Assembly: GCA_016296945.1 (NCBI GenBank)
Contig: JAEDHQ010000003.1
Location: 1 to 55,690, forward strand
Direction of reading: 5' to 3'
DNA length: 55,690 bases
DNA from: Bacilli bacterium
Lineage (GTDB): Bacteria > Bacillota_I > Bacilli_A > ML615J-28 > CAG-698
Part shown: in pieces, positions 48,300 to 55,690 of the stretch
How the letters are laid out: every line of letters starts with the position of its first letter
Numbering within the stretch: the first letter of the stretch is position 1
Program-made: the position numbers and the translations under genes
The notes under the pieces: generated by a model
Seen by the model: the letters and a program-made list of their open reading frames with translations, nothing else
Told to the model about the DNA's origin: nothing
The model's database searches: none

Positions 48300-49388
48300 A
48301 TGATTAGTAAAAGTTTTTTTGAATCATTAGAAATGCTAGCTAATGAAAGAGGATTAGCAATTGAAAGTATTTTAGAAAAAGTGGAAATGGCAATGGGTGT
48401 TGCGTGTCGTGACACAGAGTATGTAGGCGATATCAAAATTGATGTTGATTCTGAAAAGAAAAAAATTAGATTTTATGAATATCGTTATGTAGTTAGTGAA
48501 TTAACTGAAGGTAACAAAGGCGAAATCTTAGTGGAAGACGCACAATTATTAAAGCCAAGAACGAAGATGAAACCTGGTATGGAAATAAAAACTGAAGTTG
48601 ATTTTACAAAGTTTGGTAGAAAATCTGTTTCTAAATTTAAAAACACATTAAATAATGAATTAAAAAATTTAGAAAGAGAAGAAGCATATTTATTCTTCTC
48701 TGAAAAAGTTGGTGAAATTATTACTGCAAGTGTAATCGACAGTAATGCAAGATTTGTAACATTTGCAATTGGTAAAGGAACATTTGCTTCAATGCCTGTT
48801 AGTGAAACAATTCCTGGTGAAGTATTTGCTCCTGGTGAACAAAAGAAAGTATATATTAATAAAGTTGAAAAAACAACAAAAGGACCTAAAGTATATATCT
48901 GTAGAAACAATCGTGAAATCGTCAAGAGATTATTTGAGTTATCAATTCCGGAAATTAGCGATGGGTCTATTGAAATTATGGGTATTGCCCGTGAAGCAGG
49001 TAATCGTACAAAGATTGGAGTTTTAGCTACTAAGCCTAACTTAGATCCAAAAGGTGCTTGTGTTGGCCAAGGTGGTTTACGTATCAAAGCGATTAATGAT
49101 GCCTTAAATAATGAAAAAATCGATATCTTTACATGGAAGAGTAATCCTGTTGACTTAATTGCGGAAGCATTACTTCCTGCAAGAAGCTTAAGCGTTATTA
49201 TTAATGATGAAAAAGCAAAACAAGCATTAGTTATTGTTCGTGATGATCAATATTCATTAGCAATTGGTAAGAGTGGTCAAAATGTTAGACTTGCAGCTTA
49301 CGCAATTGATTGGAAAATCGATATTAAGAGTTTTTCAAAAGCTTTAGAAGAAGGAATTTCTTTTACATATAATGTAATTCAAAAATAG
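48300..49388 (+). CDS. nusA: Transcription termination/antitermination factor NusA
   Basis: NusA binds RNA polymerase, enhances pausing and termination and takes part in rRNA antitermination. 362 residues, the short Gram-positive form: an N-terminal RNAP-binding domain (about 1-125), S1 domain (about 130-200, GEIITASVIDSNARFVTFAI), then two KH domains (DPKGACVGQGGLRIKAI and LAIGKSGQNVRLAA). There are no C-terminal acidic repeats, as in B. subtilis. AGGAGG directly upstream. Confidence 0.97.
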   Translation: MISKSFFESLEMLANERGLAIESILEKVEMAMGVACRDTEYVGDIKIDVDSEKKKIRFYEYRYVVSELTEGNKGEILVEDAQLLKPRTKMKPGMEIKTEVDFTKFGRKSVSKFKNTLNNELKNLEREEAYLFFSEKVGEIITASVIDSNARFVTFAIGKGTFASMPVSETIPGEVFAPGEQKKVYINKVEKTTKGPKVYICRNNREIVKRLFELSIPEISDGSIEIMGIAREAGNRTKIGVLATKPNLDPKGACVGQGGLRIKAINDALNNEKIDIFTWKSNPVDLIAEALLPARSLSVIINDEKAKQALVIVRDDQYSLAIGKSGQNVRLAAYAIDWKIDIKSFSKALEEGISFTYNVIQK

Positions 49389-49396
49389 GTGACTAT

Positions 49397-49678
49397 ATGA
49401 ATAAACAAGGGAGAGTAAAAAAAGTTCCTTTAAGAAAATGTTTAGCAACAAACCAACAATTTCCTAAAAAAGAAATGATAAGAGTTGTGAGAACTCCGGA
49501 AGGAAATGTTATTGTTGATGAAAAGGGAAAGGCAAATGGTAGAGGAGCTTATATATCAAGAAGCTTAGAAGCAGTCGATGTGGCTCAAAAGAAAAAACTT
49601 TTTGATCGTCAATTAGAAGTTGAAGTTCCCAAAGAAATCTATGATCAATTACGTCAAATAATAGGTGAATGCAATTGA
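49397..49678 (+). CDS. ylxR: YlxR (DUF448) RNA-binding protein
   Basis: 93 residues of the conserved nusA-operon protein: KVPLRKCLATNQQFPKKEMI, then RVVRTPEGNVIVDEKGKANG and RGAYISRS match the family, which has a positively charged nucleic-acid-binding surface. In some Firmicutes it acts as a regulator and binds RNA. It ends in TGA, which overlaps the start of the next gene. Confidence 0.93.
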   Translation: MNKQGRVKKVPLRKCLATNQQFPKKEMIRVVRTPEGNVIVDEKGKANGRGAYISRSLEAVDVAQKKKLFDRQLEVEVPKEIYDQLRQIIGECN

Positions 49679-50013
49679 ATGAAACAAACATTAATAAAGA
49701 ACAATTATTAAATTTATTAGGTTTAGCTACTAGAGCAAGAAAGGTAAGTATCGGTAGTGATATATGTCTAAAAATGATTGCTTCTAAAAAAGCTTATATT
49801 GTTTTTGTAGCTAGTGATGCAAGCAAAAATACAATTGAAAAATTTAATAATAAATGTCATTATTATAATATTTTACTTGATTTATCATTTAATAGCGTTG
49901 AGTTAAATCAAGCGGTAGGAAAAAATAACGCTAAAGTGCTTACCATAAATGATTATGGCTTTGCGAATAAAATAAATAAAATAATAAAGGATGGTGTAAA
50001 ATATGAAGGTTAA
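49675..50013 (+). CDS. L7Ae-family ribosomal protein YlxQ
   Basis: 112 residues from a TTG start at 49675 chosen because AGGTGA lies six bases upstream; an ATG at 49669 would leave no spacing. The core is LLGLATRARKVSIGSDICLK, then AYIVFVASDASKNTIEKFNN, typical of L7Ae/L30e proteins that bind kink-turn RNA. Located between ylxR and infB as in B. subtilis. Its end overlaps the start of infB by 11 bp. Confidence 0.9.
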   Translation: MNETNINKEQLLNLLGLATRARKVSIGSDICLKMIASKKAYIVFVASDASKNTIEKFNNKCHYYNILLDLSFNSVELNQAVGKNNAKVLTINDYGFANKINKIIKDGVKYEG

Positions 50014-52366
50014 AGAAATATTAGAGATTTTACATTCAAATTCAAAAAATGTTTCCGAAAAAGAAATATTTGGTTTGTTAGATAATATTGGTATAGAAGA
50101 TGCAACTTTAGATACAGATATCGATGTTAACGTTACAAAAAAATTAAGTAAGAAATATGGTGTTGAATTAAAGGTTGTTAAAGCAAAGAAAGAAACAAAA
50201 CCACAAGTAAAAGAAAAAGAAGCAAAAGAAGTTAATATTGAACCTAAAAAAGAACAAAAACAACCGGAAACAAAAAAACAAGATACTAAAACTGCAGATA
50301 TAAAAGCTAAGGAAACAAAATCTAAAGTTCAACCTGCCAAAGAAGAAAAAAAATTAGATACTAATAAACAAGATAAAGCATCTAATGATGGTAATAAGAA
50401 AGCAAACAATACTAAAAAAGATTATAACGAAGTAAAAGAAGTTGCTGATAAATTTGATCAACCTATAAAAGAAAACAAAAATTCTGAAGTTGAATTTACA
50501 AGAGTATATGATGATAAATATAATGAATATGAACGTGGTGAAAAACAATATACTCGGATTAAAAATGTTAAGAAGAAAAACAAAAATAAAGAAAATCGTC
50601 AAAGTAATTCTGTAGAAAAGAAGATCAAAGACAATGTTGTTTATTATGTGCCAGGAATGACTGCTGGCGATTTAGCAGAATTACTAGGCGTATCTTCTGG
50701 TGAAGTAGTTAAGAAATTAGTAATGCTTGGCTATATGGTTTCTATTTCTCAACCAATTGACCGCGAAGTATTAGAATTTTTAGCTGATGATTATGGCTTT
50801 GAATTAAAAGATAAAGTAACATATGATATTACTAAATTTGAAGAAATGGTTATTGAAGATGATGAAGAAAGTCTTGTAGCACGTCCTCCGATTGTTACAA
50901 TTATGGGACATGTTGACCATGGTAAAACTACATTACTTGATACAATCCGTAGTTCACGTGTTGCTAGTGGTGAAGCTGGTGGTATTACTCAACATATCGG
51001 TGCTTATCAAGTAACAACAAAAGGTCAAAAGATTACCTTTATTGATACTCCAGGACATGCTGCTTTTACTGAAATGCGTGCTCGTGGAGCTAATGTAACT
51101 GATATTGTTGTATTAGTTGTTGCTGCTGATGATGGTGTGATGCCACAAACTCGTGAAGCAATTGATCATGCCGTTTCCGCAAAAGTTCCAATTATTGTTG
51201 CTGTTAATAAGATGGATAAACCACAAGCAAATCCTGATCGTGTTAAACAAGAATTAGCAGCTTTAAATTTAATTCCATCTGAGTGGGGTGGAGAAACAGA
51301 ATTTGTTAATATCTCTGCTTTAACAGGTATGGGTGTTGATGATTTATTAGAAACTATATTAATGGTTTCTGAATTACAAAATTATCGTGCTAATCCTAAT
51401 CGTTTAGGTATCGGTACTGTAGTTGAAGCACAACTTACAAAAGGACGTGGTCCAGTTGCTACATTCCTTGTAAAAAACGGAACAATTAAAATTGGAGACC
51501 CTGTGGTAGTTGGTAATGTTTTTGGTAAAATTAGAGCAATGCAAGATGAAACTAAAGCTAACTTAAAATCAGCAGGGCCATCAAAAGCTGTTGAAGTAAC
51601 TGGTTTAGAAGATGTTCCTTTAGCAGGCGACCACTTTATGGTTTTTGAAGATGAAAAGACGGCTAAACTTGTATGCGAAGAAAGAAAGAATCGTAGTAAT
51701 CAAGAAAAGAATGAAACAAAGGCAATTTCTTTAGCTGCAATGTTTGAAAATTTAGATGATTCTAATAAAGAAATTAATTTAATTATTCGTACTGATGTTC
51801 AAGGTTCAGCAGAAGCCTTAATTTCATCACTTAATAAACTATCAGTTGAAGGTGTTAAAGTTAATATTATTCGTAGTGGTGCTGGTACAATTACTGATAA
51901 TGATATTTCTTTAGCGGTTGCTTCTAAATCGATAATTATTGGTTTTAATGTTCGTCCTAATAGTGTTATTACAAAACAAGCAGCTGAAAAAGGTATCGAA
52001 ATAAGATTGTATAATGTTATTTATAAATTATTAGAAGATATCGAAGCAGCTATGAAGGGTATGCTAGATCCAGTGTACACTGAAAAAGTTACTGGTGAAT
52101 TAGAAGTACGTAAGATCTTTAAAGTATCTAAAGTAGGAACAATTGCAGGTAGTTATGTCAGTGATGGATATATCGCTCGTAATAGTGAAGTACGTTTAAT
52201 TCGTGATGGTATTACAGTATATACTGGTAAGCTTTCTACATTACGCCGTGGTAGTGATGATGTTAAAGAAGTTAAACAAGGTTATGAATGTGGATTAACA
52301 ATCCAAAATTATAATGATATTAAAGAAGGAGATATTATTGAAGCATTCATTATGGAAGAGGTGTAA
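50003..52366 (+). CDS. infB: Translation initiation factor IF-2
   Basis: GTPase that brings initiator tRNA to the 30S subunit and joins subunits. 787 residues: an N-terminal domain rich in Lys, Glu and Gln (about 1-210, low complexity from 50 to 190), then the IF2N winged-helix-like segment (AGDLAELLGVSSGEVVKKLV). The G domain carries MGHVDHGKTTLLD (G1), IDTPGHAAF (G3) and VNKMDKP (G4), followed by domains II-IV with QGSAEALISSL. It overlaps ylxQ, and rbfA follows after 3 bp. Confidence 0.98.
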   Translation: MKVKEILEILHSNSKNVSEKEIFGLLDNIGIEDATLDTDIDVNVTKKLSKKYGVELKVVKAKKETKPQVKEKEAKEVNIEPKKEQKQPETKKQDTKTADIKAKETKSKVQPAKEEKKLDTNKQDKASNDGNKKANNTKKDYNEVKEVADKFDQPIKENKNSEVEFTRVYDDKYNEYERGEKQYTRIKNVKKKNKNKENRQSNSVEKKIKDNVVYYVPGMTAGDLAELLGVSSGEVVKKLVMLGYMVSISQPIDREVLEFLADDYGFELKDKVTYDITKFEEMVIEDDEESLVARPPIVTIMGHVDHGKTTLLDTIRSSRVASGEAGGITQHIGAYQVTTKGQKITFIDTPGHAAFTEMRARGANVTDIVVLVVAADDGVMPQTREAIDHAVSAKVPIIVAVNKMDKPQANPDRVKQELAALNLIPSEWGGETEFVNISALTGMGVDDLLETILMVSELQNYRANPNRLGIGTVVEAQLTKGRGPVATFLVKNGTIKIGDPVVVGNVFGKIRAMQDETKANLKSAGPSKAVEVTGLEDVPLAGDHFMVFEDEKTAKLVCEERKNRSNQEKNETKAISLAAMFENLDDSNKEINLIIRTDVQGSAEALISSLNKLSVEGVKVNIIRSGAGTITDNDISLAVASKSIIIGFNVRPNSVITKQAAEKGIEIRLYNVIYKLLEDIEAAMKGMLDPVYTEKVTGELEVRKIFKVSKVGTIAGSYVSDGYIARNSEVRLIRDGITVYTGKLSTLRRGSDDVKEVKQGYECGLTIQNYNDIKEGDIIEAFIMEEV

Positions 52367-52369
52367 AAC

Positions 52370-52705
52370 ATGGCTTATAAAATCGAAAGATTAGAAAAGA
52401 TTTTAGAACGTGAAATTGGTACGATTTTATTAAATAGCAAAGACAGTCGCTTGCGTTTTGTTACAATAACAAAAACAAGACTAACAGGTGATGCTTCAAT
52501 CTGTACTGTTTATTACACTATATTAGGTGAAAAGAATCAAATTGAAAGTACAATAAAAAATTTAGAAAATGCGAAAGGATTTATCAAAAGTTCTTTAAGT
52601 AAAAGCCTAGAAATTAGAAAAGTTCCGGAATTAATCTTTAAATATGATGAATCTTTGGAATACGGGAATAAAATTGATAATATATTAAAAGGATTAAATC
52701 TATAG
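52370..52705 (+). CDS. rbfA: Ribosome-binding factor A
   Basis: Cold-shock protein needed for 16S rRNA 5'-end maturation. 111 residues: RLEKILEREIGTILLNSKDS, VTITKTRLTGDASICTVYYT and LRKVPEL-like IRKVPELIFKYDESLEYGNK match the KH-type fold of RbfA. It follows infB by 3 bp with a GAGGTG site. In many Firmicutes truB comes next; here uvrC follows after a single base. Confidence 0.96.
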   Translation: MAYKIERLEKILEREIGTILLNSKDSRLRFVTITKTRLTGDASICTVYYTILGEKNQIESTIKNLENAKGFIKSSLSKSLEIRKVPELIFKYDESLEYGNKIDNILKGLNL

Positions 52706-52706
52706 A

Positions 52707-54443
52707 ATGAATTTAAAAGATAAATTACAAGAGTTACCAAAAGAACCAGGGTGCTATTTAATGAAGAATATAAATTCTGAAGTTATCTATGTTGGTAAAG
52801 CAAAGAATTTATCCAATCGTGTGAAATCATATTTTGTTGGGGCACATAATGCGAAAACAACAAGATTAGTAATGGATATTGTTGATTTTGATTTTATTAT
52901 AACATCATCAGAAGTAGAGGCATTTATTTTAGAAATCAATCTAATAAAAAAATATCGTCCACGCTACAACATCATGTTAATGGATGATAAGTTATATCCA
53001 TACATTTGTATATCTAATGAAAAACACCCAAAAATTTATTATACTAGAGACTTAAAGAAAAAAGGGAAATATTTTGGTCCATATCCGAATGCAAAAGCAG
53101 CAAAATCAACTGTCGATATGTTAAACAAGATATATCCTTTAAGAAAATGTAATAAGATTCCTAATAAGGAATGTTTATACTATCATATTAATAACTGCTT
53201 AGCTCCTTGCATTAAGAATGTAAAAAAAGAGGATTATCAAGAAATTATTAATAAGATTACTATGTTATTAAAAGGAAATGTAAAAGAGGAAATTCGTAGC
53301 CTCAAGCAAAAAATGAAAGAATATAGTGATAAGTTAGAGTTCGAAAAAGCTCAAGAAGTGTTAAATATTATTCGCGATTTACAAGTGATTTCTGAAAAAC
53401 AAAAAATGGAAACAAATATGCTTGATAGTGATATCTTTAATTATGCTGTAAGAAACGAATATTTAAATATTCAAGTTTTACATTTGCGTGATTCTAAAAT
53501 CATTGCTAAGAATAGTTTTACATTTGAAATGATTGAAGATTATCAAGATATGTTTGTTAATTTTATCACCCAATTCTATCTTATTAACAATAATCCGATT
53601 CCTAAAGAAATAATAATTCCCGATGTTAAAATTGAATTAATTCCTGAAGAAGTTAAAAATCATTTAGTAATTCCTAAAAAAGGAAAGAAAAAAGAACTAT
53701 TGGAGTTAGTTAATAAAAACATTCAAACAGAATTAGAAAATACAATTCTAAAAGAAAATAAGAAATATGAAACAACAATAGGAGCAACAATTGAACTAGC
53801 GAAGATATTGGGATTAGAAAGTTGCCGCAATATTGAAGCGTTTGATAATTCAAATATTCAAGGTGTTAGTGCTGTCAGTGCAATGGTTAAATATATTGAT
53901 GGTGTTAAGTCTATAAAAGACTATCGCAAATATCGTGTCAAGACGGTAGTTGGTGCTGATGATGCTAAAACGTTTATTGAAATAATTAAAAGGCGTTATG
54001 GCCGTTTAAAAAATGAAAATAGTGTCTTTCCTGATTTAATCATTATGGATGGGGGAAAACCACAAGTTAATGCTTGCCTAAAAGCATTAAAAGATTTAGA
54101 TATAATTTTGCCGGTTATTGGTTTGATGAAAGATGATCATCATCGAACAAATTCAATTCTTTATAATAATCAAGAAATAAACTTAGAGAAAAATAGTAAT
54201 TTGTTTAAGTTCTTAACAAACATTCAAGATGAAGTACATCGCTATGCGATAAGTTTTCATCATAATGTTCATGGAAAGAATCAATTAAGTTCAAAACTTG
54301 ATGAGATTAAAGGAATTGGAAAAGTTAAGAAGAGCATGATCATGAAGATTATTGGTGAGGTTGATTTTGAAGAAAAATTAATGAAATTGCCATTATCGCA
54401 AAGTCAAAAGGAAGAAATATTAAAAATATATAACCCGAAATAG
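52707..54443 (+). CDS. uvrC: Excinuclease ABC subunit C
   Basis: Nuclease that makes both incisions in nucleotide excision repair. 578 residues. GIY-YIG domain at 10-90 (EPGCYLMKNINSEVIYVGKA), cysteine cluster near 150 (CNKIPNKECLYYHINNCLAP), UVR motif (LEFEKAQEVLNIIRDLQVI), RNase H-like endonuclease domain (EAFDNSNIQGVSAVSAMVKY, FPDLIIMDGGKPQV), and a C-terminal helix-hairpin-helix region (IKGIGKVKKSMIMKIIG). It shares the operon with translation genes, starting one base after rbfA. Confidence 0.97.
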   Translation: MNLKDKLQELPKEPGCYLMKNINSEVIYVGKAKNLSNRVKSYFVGAHNAKTTRLVMDIVDFDFIITSSEVEAFILEINLIKKYRPRYNIMLMDDKLYPYICISNEKHPKIYYTRDLKKKGKYFGPYPNAKAAKSTVDMLNKIYPLRKCNKIPNKECLYYHINNCLAPCIKNVKKEDYQEIINKITMLLKGNVKEEIRSLKQKMKEYSDKLEFEKAQEVLNIIRDLQVISEKQKMETNMLDSDIFNYAVRNEYLNIQVLHLRDSKIIAKNSFTFEMIEDYQDMFVNFITQFYLINNNPIPKEIIIPDVKIELIPEEVKNHLVIPKKGKKKELLELVNKNIQTELENTILKENKKYETTIGATIELAKILGLESCRNIEAFDNSNIQGVSAVSAMVKYIDGVKSIKDYRKYRVKTVVGADDAKTFIEIIKRRYGRLKNENSVFPDLIIMDGGKPQVNACLKALKDLDIILPVIGLMKDDHHRTNSILYNNQEINLEKNSNLFKFLTNIQDEVHRYAISFHHNVHGKNQLSSKLDEIKGIGKVKKSMIMKIIGEVDFEEKLMKLPLSQSQKEEILKIYNPK

Positions 54444-54460
54444 AATTATTGCATATTATA
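54433..54460 (+). promoter_or_regulatory. Candidate sigma-K promoter of gerE
   Basis: CATATTATA (54452-54460) matches the sigma-K -10 CATAnnnTA exactly and is preceded by G. AC (54433-54434) lies 17 bp upstream as the -35. The -10 ends 23 bp before the gerE ATG. B. subtilis gerE is transcribed by sigma-K. Confidence 0.6.
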
Positions 54461-54483
54461 AATATAGATAATGAGGTGATAAT

Positions 54484-54699
54484 ATGCATATTCAAAAATT
54501 CTTAACAAAAAGGGAAAGAGAAATTTTTAATATGTTAGTTAAGAATTATGATACGTTAGACATTGCAGATAGTTTAGAAATTAGCGAAAAGACTGTTCGC
54601 AATCATATTTCTAATGTTATACAAAAACTGGGTGTCAAAGGTAGGAGTCAAGCAATTCTAGAACTAATTAGAATCGGTGAATTGTCTTTAGATAAATAA
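54484..54699 (+). CDS. gerE: Sporulation transcription factor GerE
   Basis: GerE is the last mother-cell regulator; it activates and represses sigma-K-dependent coat genes. 71 residues, a single LuxR-type helix-turn-helix domain with no receiver, the hallmark of GerE (74 residues in B. subtilis). LTKREREIFNMLV, then ISEKTVRNHISNVIQKLGVK and GRSQAILELIRIGEL are almost the B. subtilis sequence. GAGGTG site. The sigma-K-like promoter just upstream supports the assignment; bofA elsewhere in the window indicates the sigma-K checkpoint is present too. Confidence 0.94.
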   Translation: MHIQKFLTKREREIFNMLVKNYDTLDIADSLEISEKTVRNHISNVIQKLGVKGRSQAILELIRIGELSLDK

Positions 54700-54732
54700 A
54701 AAATATAAAAGATTAAAGAAAGAATAAATATT

Positions 54733-55596
54733 ATGAAAATACATGGTAGAGTAATTGATACTATTCCAAAAGATCGTGTTTTAAAACTTTTATGCTCAGA
54801 AAGAATCATTTATTTATATTTTCAACGTAAAGATTTTAAAGAATTTGGTCCTTATTTCTTTGATAAACCTTATTTGTTTGTAGAAGTAAACGAAGAAGGA
54901 AAGAAAATAGGTAAATATATTGCTCATGAAGTGATATCATTTTTACGTATTGTCCAACCATCAAAGTATAGTGCATGCAAGAAAAGAGTTATTTACTTTG
55001 ACATGGAAGCAATTAAAAGAGGGGTTCGCAACTTAATTAATAAACCACATAATAAGTTATTTATCGATTTAGAGTTTACAATGCCTGCTTATTATCAAAC
55101 AATGCCTCATGTTCAAGAAATAATACAATATGGAATTGTTGTTGAAGATGAAACTGGAAGAATTGTTTTTGAAGACAGTTCACTAGTTCGTCCTTCCAAA
55201 CCATATAATTTAAATGCCCGAACTTTAAAGTTTTTATCGCGCAAACGTGGCGAATTTGATAAAGCGTGTAATTATAAAGAGTTTTATAACATTTTGAAAT
55301 GGTGTTTAAAGGAATATAATCCCAAAATATATGCTTGGGGAAGAAGTGATATTCTTGCAATTGAACAATCTTTTGTAATCAATAAATATAAAGCATTAGA
55401 TGTTCGCGAAAGACATATCAATTTAATGCAAGTTATTAAAAACTATTATAATTTAAAGGATGAAATAGGGTTGTTCCAAACATATGAAGAAATGAGTAAA
55501 AACACGGTTAGTCCACAACAACATGATGCTTTAGAAGATGCAATGATTGCTCGTGAAATTTATTGTATGTTTAAAGAGTTAATCAATCAAGATTAA
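54733..55596 (+). CDS. DEDDh 3'-5' exonuclease family protein
   Basis: 287 residues. The first ~105 are a domain I do not recognise (KIHGRVIDTIPKDRVLKLLC, FGPYFFDKPYLFVEV). From about residue 108 comes an RNase T/DnaQ-type exonuclease fold: FIDLEF carries the first Asp-Glu pair, IYAWGRSDILAIEQ the second Asp and HDALEDAMIAREIY the His and last Asp. The exonuclease part resembles KapD, which inhibits the KinA sporulation pathway in B. subtilis; its location after gerE is suggestive only. Weak AGAAAG site before the ATG. Confidence 0.82.
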   Translation: MKIHGRVIDTIPKDRVLKLLCSERIIYLYFQRKDFKEFGPYFFDKPYLFVEVNEEGKKIGKYIAHEVISFLRIVQPSKYSACKKRVIYFDMEAIKRGVRNLINKPHNKLFIDLEFTMPAYYQTMPHVQEIIQYGIVVEDETGRIVFEDSSLVRPSKPYNLNARTLKFLSRKRGEFDKACNYKEFYNILKWCLKEYNPKIYAWGRSDILAIEQSFVINKYKALDVRERHINLMQVIKNYYNLKDEIGLFQTYEEMSKNTVSPQQHDALEDAMIAREIYCMFKELINQD

Positions 55597-55613
55597 TAAA
55601 AAAAGAATAAATA

Positions 55614-55642
55614 AAAATCTGCTTAAACTAGCAGATTTTTTT
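55614..55642. terminator. Intrinsic terminator, probably bidirectional
   Basis: AAAATCTGC (55614-55622) and GCAGATTTT (55631-55639) with an 8-nt loop, a T run after and an A run before. Confidence 0.85.
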
Positions 55643-55643
55643 A

Positions 55644-55690
55644 TTATACCTTATCAAACAATCCAGTGAATTGTTTGGGAAGGTAGTAAA
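55644..55690 (-). CDS. Possible C-terminal end of a minus-strand gene (partial)
   Basis: Read on the minus strand, the last 47 bases encode YYLPKQFTGLFDKV and then TAA (complement of 55644-55646), convergent with the exonuclease gene and served by the bidirectional terminator. It is too short to identify. A 13-bp imperfect inverted repeat (55647-55684) lies in the same bases and could be the explanation instead. Confidence 0.35.
   Translation of the reverse strand, partial: YYLPKQFTGLFDKV

Noticed and set aside
48485..49087. 200-codon minus-strand frame inside nusA
   Set aside because: It is fully antisense to a clear nusA coding region with conserved motifs; no independent signals.

Overview
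The window is a stretch of low-GC Firmicutes chromosome, strongly AT-rich by eye. Nearly all genes lie on the + strand, as expected when replication runs away from an origin to the left (yaaA-recF-gyrB-gyrA-serS is the classic origin-proximal order). TGA is used as a true stop (yaaA, DUF951, ylxR and the second DHH gene), so the standard bacterial code applies and this is not a Mycoplasma-type genome. The organism is an endospore former. The window carries cwlJ-gerQ, bofA, spoVT, spoIIE, an alpha/beta-type SASP and gerE, several with recognisable candidate sporulation promoters. Erysipelotrichia or a related AT-rich gut Bacilli lineage is the best guess; the species cannot be named from sequence alone.

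Layout. 1-1000: two diverged tandem copies of a ~430 bp AT-rich repeat, no credible gene. 1009-8492: yaaA, recF, gyrB, gyrA, then a T-box riboswitch and serS. 8616-11314: a fused ABC-FtsX exporter and a zinc-ribbon membrane protein. 11336-12567 (minus): HIT hydrolase, gerQ and cwlJ. 12675-16075: two tandem NrnA-like DHH phosphoesterases, surE, bofA, rpoE. 16258-21902: a 34-aa membrane peptide, folD, pth, mfd, spoVT. 22421-26103: three lipoproteins, two thioredoxin-like (one with InlB-type repeats and a second, cysteine-less thioredoxin-like domain) and one built of Ig-like domains. 26224-30551: mnmG, rsmG, soj without spo0J, an MscS channel, DUF951. 30552-33862: an unusual leader of three tandem attenuator-like units ahead of a polar amino-acid ABC transporter whose permease carries an extracytoplasmic InlB-like domain. 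34009-38391: spoIIE, rhodanese, a PucR-type regulator and an MsmK/UgpC ATPase. 38584-41434: pgk-tpiA and rpsD with its leader. 41586-45734: a membrane-anchored DUF1508 protein, a TSCPD protein, nifS-thiI and the SASP. 45880-46145: a broken DMT permease. 46234-54443: a membrane protein, a SpoU methyltransferase, then rimP-nusA-ylxR-ylxQ-infB-rbfA-uvrC. 54484-55596: gerE and a DEDDh exonuclease; the C-terminus of a further minus-strand gene may follow.

How the parts connect. Most of the window is core information processing (topoisomerases, repair, translation initiation, ribosome assembly, tRNA modification) with sporulation genes between operons. The sporulation genes cover several stages: SpoIIE (asymmetric septum, sigma-F activation), BofA (pro-sigma-K checkpoint), SpoVT (late forespore regulator), SASP (DNA protection), GerE (final mother-cell regulator) and CwlJ/GerQ (cortex lysis on germination).

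The most unusual signal is at 30617-30919. Three successive units share an identical 23-nt element. In each, the element lies between a strand X and its complement X', and X' also forms an intrinsic terminator with a second copy of X. This gives three consecutive mutually exclusive antiterminator/terminator switches before an amino-acid transporter. I do not recognise it as any RNA family I know.
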